The notes beneath the pieces were generated by a model. That model saw only the letters and a program-made list of their open reading frames with translations, was not told the DNA's origin and made no database searches. A stretch of 6,301 nucleotides of DNA from positions 1 to 6,301 of the forward strand of contig DDJQ01000017.1 of NCBI GenBank assembly GCA_002339125.1, given 5' to 3'. This DNA comes from Alteromonadaceae bacterium UBA2620 (lineage in GTDB: Bacteria > Pseudomonadota > Gammaproteobacteria > Enterobacterales > Alteromonadaceae). Each line of letters starts with the position of its first letter. Within the stretch, counting starts at the first letter, position 1. Of the stretch, positions 4,330 through 6,301 are shown piece after piece. Both the position numbers and the translations under genes were made by a program.

Positions 4330-6301
4330 TTAAGCGAAGTAAGATTTACCTTCAGCGGCCATTTGACGAACGCCGTCTGTAATTTGGTAAATCGGACCTA
4401 AATGGGCGTATTTGTCGGCAAGTTCGACAAAGTTCGCTAATCCCATAGTTTCGATGTAACGGAAAATACCACCACGGAACGGCGGGAAGCCAAGTCCGTA
4501 AATAAGGGCCATATCGGCTTCGGCAGCACTTGCCACGATGCCTTCCTCAAGACAACGAATCGCTTCGTTGGCCATCGGGATCATCAGGCGGGCAATGATT
4601 TCTTCACTGCTAAACTCACTGGCTTCTGCCTGGTGAGGTTTAATCAGCTCATAAGCTTCAGGGGCCGCATTTTTCTTCGGCTTACCACGCTTATCTTTAC
4701 TGAAGTTGTAGAAGCCTTTGGCATTCTTCTGGCCTAAACGCTCTTCTTTGAATAACAGCGTTACCGGGTCGTTTTCGACTTTTGCCATACGCTCAGGAAT
4801 ACCGTCTGCCATAACCGAGGCGGCATGGTCTGCCGTATCCATTCCTACTACGTCGAGCAGGTAAGCCGGGCCCATTGGCCAGCCAAATTGTTTCTCCATT
4901 ACTTTATCTACGGCAACAAAGTCGGCGCCATCGAGTACCAGTTTTGAGAAACCGGCAAAGTAAGGGAATAATACGCGGTTCACCAAAAAGCCCGGGCAGT
5001 CATTTACTACAATCGGCGTTTTGCCCATTTGCAGCGTGGTCGCTACTACGGCAGCAATGGTGTCGTCTGAGGTTTTCTCGCCGCGGATGATTTCGACCAG
5101 TGGCATGCGGTGCACCGGGTTAAAGAAGTGCATACCGCAGAAGCGCTCTGGTTTTTCCAGGCTTTCTGCCAGCTGGTTAATCGAAATGGTAGAGGTGTTT
5201 GAACACAGGATAGTGTCGTCATCCACGTTCTGCTCGGTTTCTTTAAGAACAATGCTCTTAACCTTCGGGTTTTCAACTACTGCTTCAATGACCAGATCAA
5301 CGTCCTTAATGGCGCTGTATTCCAGCGATGGAGTAATAGCGTTAAGGGTTTTAGCCATTTTTTCCGGCGTAACTTTACCCAGCTGCATGCCTTTATTAAG
5401 GATTTTCGCGGCTTCAGACAGGCCGAGGTCCAGAGCCGGCTGGTTAATGTCCTTCATCACTACCGGCAAGCCTTTCACGGCGCTCTGGTAGGCAATGCCA
5501 CCACCCATGATACCGGCACCCAGTACGGCATTCATTTTAACTGCTTTGCTGGCTGATTTGGCTAACTTCTTGCCTTTGCCTTTTACCAGTTGGTCGGCCA
5601 TGAAAATACCAATCTGCGCTTTCGCCGCATCAGTTTTAGCCAGTTTGACAAAGCCCTGGTTTTCCAGCGCCAGCGCGCCATCACGATCCAGTGACGAGGC
5701 GTTCTTTACGGTTTCTACCATCATGTGTGGAGCAGGGTAGTGCTTACCAGCTTTGGCAGCAACGAAAGCCTGGGCGGTAGAGAAGCTCATCATCGCTTCG
5801 TTACTGTTTAATTTGAGCGGTGCTTTTTTGCTGGCCCGGCGACCTTGCCAGTCAATTTTGCCAGCGGCGGCGTCTGCCACCATGCTAAGGGCGGCATCCG
5901 TCAGTTTTTCAGGCGCAACAACGGCATCAACAGCGCCTTCATTAAGTGCCTGCTGGCCTTTTCTGTCTTTGCCCGTGGTCATCCACTCAAGGGCGTTATC
6001 CGAACCAATGAGGCGTGGCAGACGAACCGTACCACCAAAGCCTGGCATCAGGCCTAATTTCACTTCCGGCAGGCCGATAGAAGCTGTAGTATCCACAACG
6101 CGAAGGTCACAGGCCAGTGCCATCTCACAACCACCACCCAGCGCAAAGCCATTCACGGCAGCCACGGTGGGGACCGGCAGATCTTCGAAACGGTCAAACA
6201 CTTTTGATGTTTTGGAAACCCAGGCCAGCACTTCTTCTTCTGGCTGAGCAAACATATCGGTAAATTCAGTGATGTCGGCACCAACGATAAAAGCTGGCTT
6301 G
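4330..6301 (-). CDS. fadB: Fatty acid oxidation complex alpha subunit (5' end outside window)
   Basis: 656 residues are visible. The frame stays open to the window edge, starting KPAFIVGADITEF, so the methionine at 6255 is internal. By alignment with the 729-residue E. coli FadB about 60 N-terminal residues are missing, and the C-terminus is about a dozen residues shorter. FadB has enoyl-CoA hydratase, isomerase and L-3-hydroxyacyl-CoA dehydrogenase activities and works with FadA. In visible numbering, the crotonase domain has both catalytic glutamates: E59 (GGGCE, E. coli E119) and E79 (GLPEVKLG, E139). The NAD-binding loop GAGIMGGG is at about 261-268, and the dehydrogenase signature HFFNPVHRMPLVEII starts with catalytic His at about 391. 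NDCPGFLVNRVLFPY follows, and the second dehydrogenase C-terminal domain ends in YGLGFPPFRGG. This layout separates it from anaerobic FadJ together with the adjacent, FadA-type thiolase. It is first in the operon and is followed by fadA after 20 bases. Confidence 0.97.
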   Translation of the reverse strand, partial: KPAFIVGADITEFTDMFAQPEEEVLAWVSKTSKVFDRFEDLPVPTVAAVNGFALGGGCEMALACDLRVVDTTASIGLPEVKLGLMPGFGGTVRLPRLIGSDNALEWMTTGKDRKGQQALNEGAVDAVVAPEKLTDAALSMVADAAAGKIDWQGRRASKKAPLKLNSNEAMMSFSTAQAFVAAKAGKHYPAPHMMVETVKNASSLDRDGALALENQGFVKLAKTDAAKAQIGIFMADQLVKGKGKKLAKSASKAVKMNAVLGAGIMGGGIAYQSAVKGLPVVMKDINQPALDLGLSEAAKILNKGMQLGKVTPEKMAKTLNAITPSLEYSAIKDVDLVIEAVVENPKVKSIVLKETEQNVDDDTILCSNTSTISINQLAESLEKPERFCGMHFFNPVHRMPLVEIIRGEKTSDDTIAAVVATTLQMGKTPIVVNDCPGFLVNRVLFPYFAGFSKLVLDGADFVAVDKVMEKQFGWPMGPAYLLDVVGMDTADHAASVMADGIPERMAKVENDPVTLLFKEERLGQKNAKGFYNFSKDKRGKPKKNAAPEAYELIKPHQAEASEFSSEEIIARLMIPMANEAIRCLEEGIVASAAEADMALIYGLGFPPFRGGIFRYIETMGLANFVELADKYAHLGPIYQITDGVRQMAAEGKSYFA

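Noticed and set aside
4875..6247. Several plus-strand open frames of 70-164 codons opposite fadB
   Set aside because: They are antisense shadows of a strongly conserved gene, with no ribosome sites, domains or plausible composition. The same applies to plus-strand frames opposite fadA and to antisense frames within the gmhA- and gmhB-type genes.

Overview
The window looks like chromosomal DNA of a marine-type gammaproteobacterium, probably in or near the Alteromonadales. This rests on the fadBA operon, whose FadB and FadA align almost residue for residue with the Escherichia coli proteins at key positions, on moderate base composition, and on a REP-like hairpin in the left intergenic region. 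The genus-level idea is recall and inference, not a search result.

Layout, left to right. Positions 1-342 hold no convincing gene. They contain several palindromes, including a REP-like hairpin, that look like dispersed intergenic repeats, followed by a plausible extended -10 promoter. Positions 343-906 (+) encode a chorismate pyruvate-lyase family protein (UbiC-like, DUF98 type). It converges on 914-1486 (-), a GmhA-type sedoheptulose-7-phosphate isomerase with intact predicted active-site residues. This gene is divergent from 1592-2149 (+), a GmhB-type heptose 1,7-bisphosphate phosphatase that lacks one of the four usual zinc ligands. The GmhA/GmhB pair would make early steps of nucleotide-activated heptose synthesis; the kinase/nucleotidyltransferase partner is not in the window.

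Positions 2146-3017 (-) carry a secreted metallo-beta-lactamase-fold hydrolase gene. As given, it is broken by a one-base frameshift exactly at the signal-peptide junction. Its stop overlaps the gmhB stop tail to tail.

Positions 3100-6301 (-) hold the 3' part of the fatty-acid beta-oxidation operon: fadB (5' end outside the window), fadA, then a strong intrinsic terminator. FadB (alpha) and FadA (beta) form the multifunctional complex that degrades acyl-CoAs to acetyl-CoA.

No CRISPR array, tRNA, rRNA, transposase or evident defence system was seen. The items most worth checking are the frameshifted hydrolase, the altered zinc site of GmhB, the isolated heptose gene pair beside a UbiC-like gene, and the repeat-like left intergenic region.
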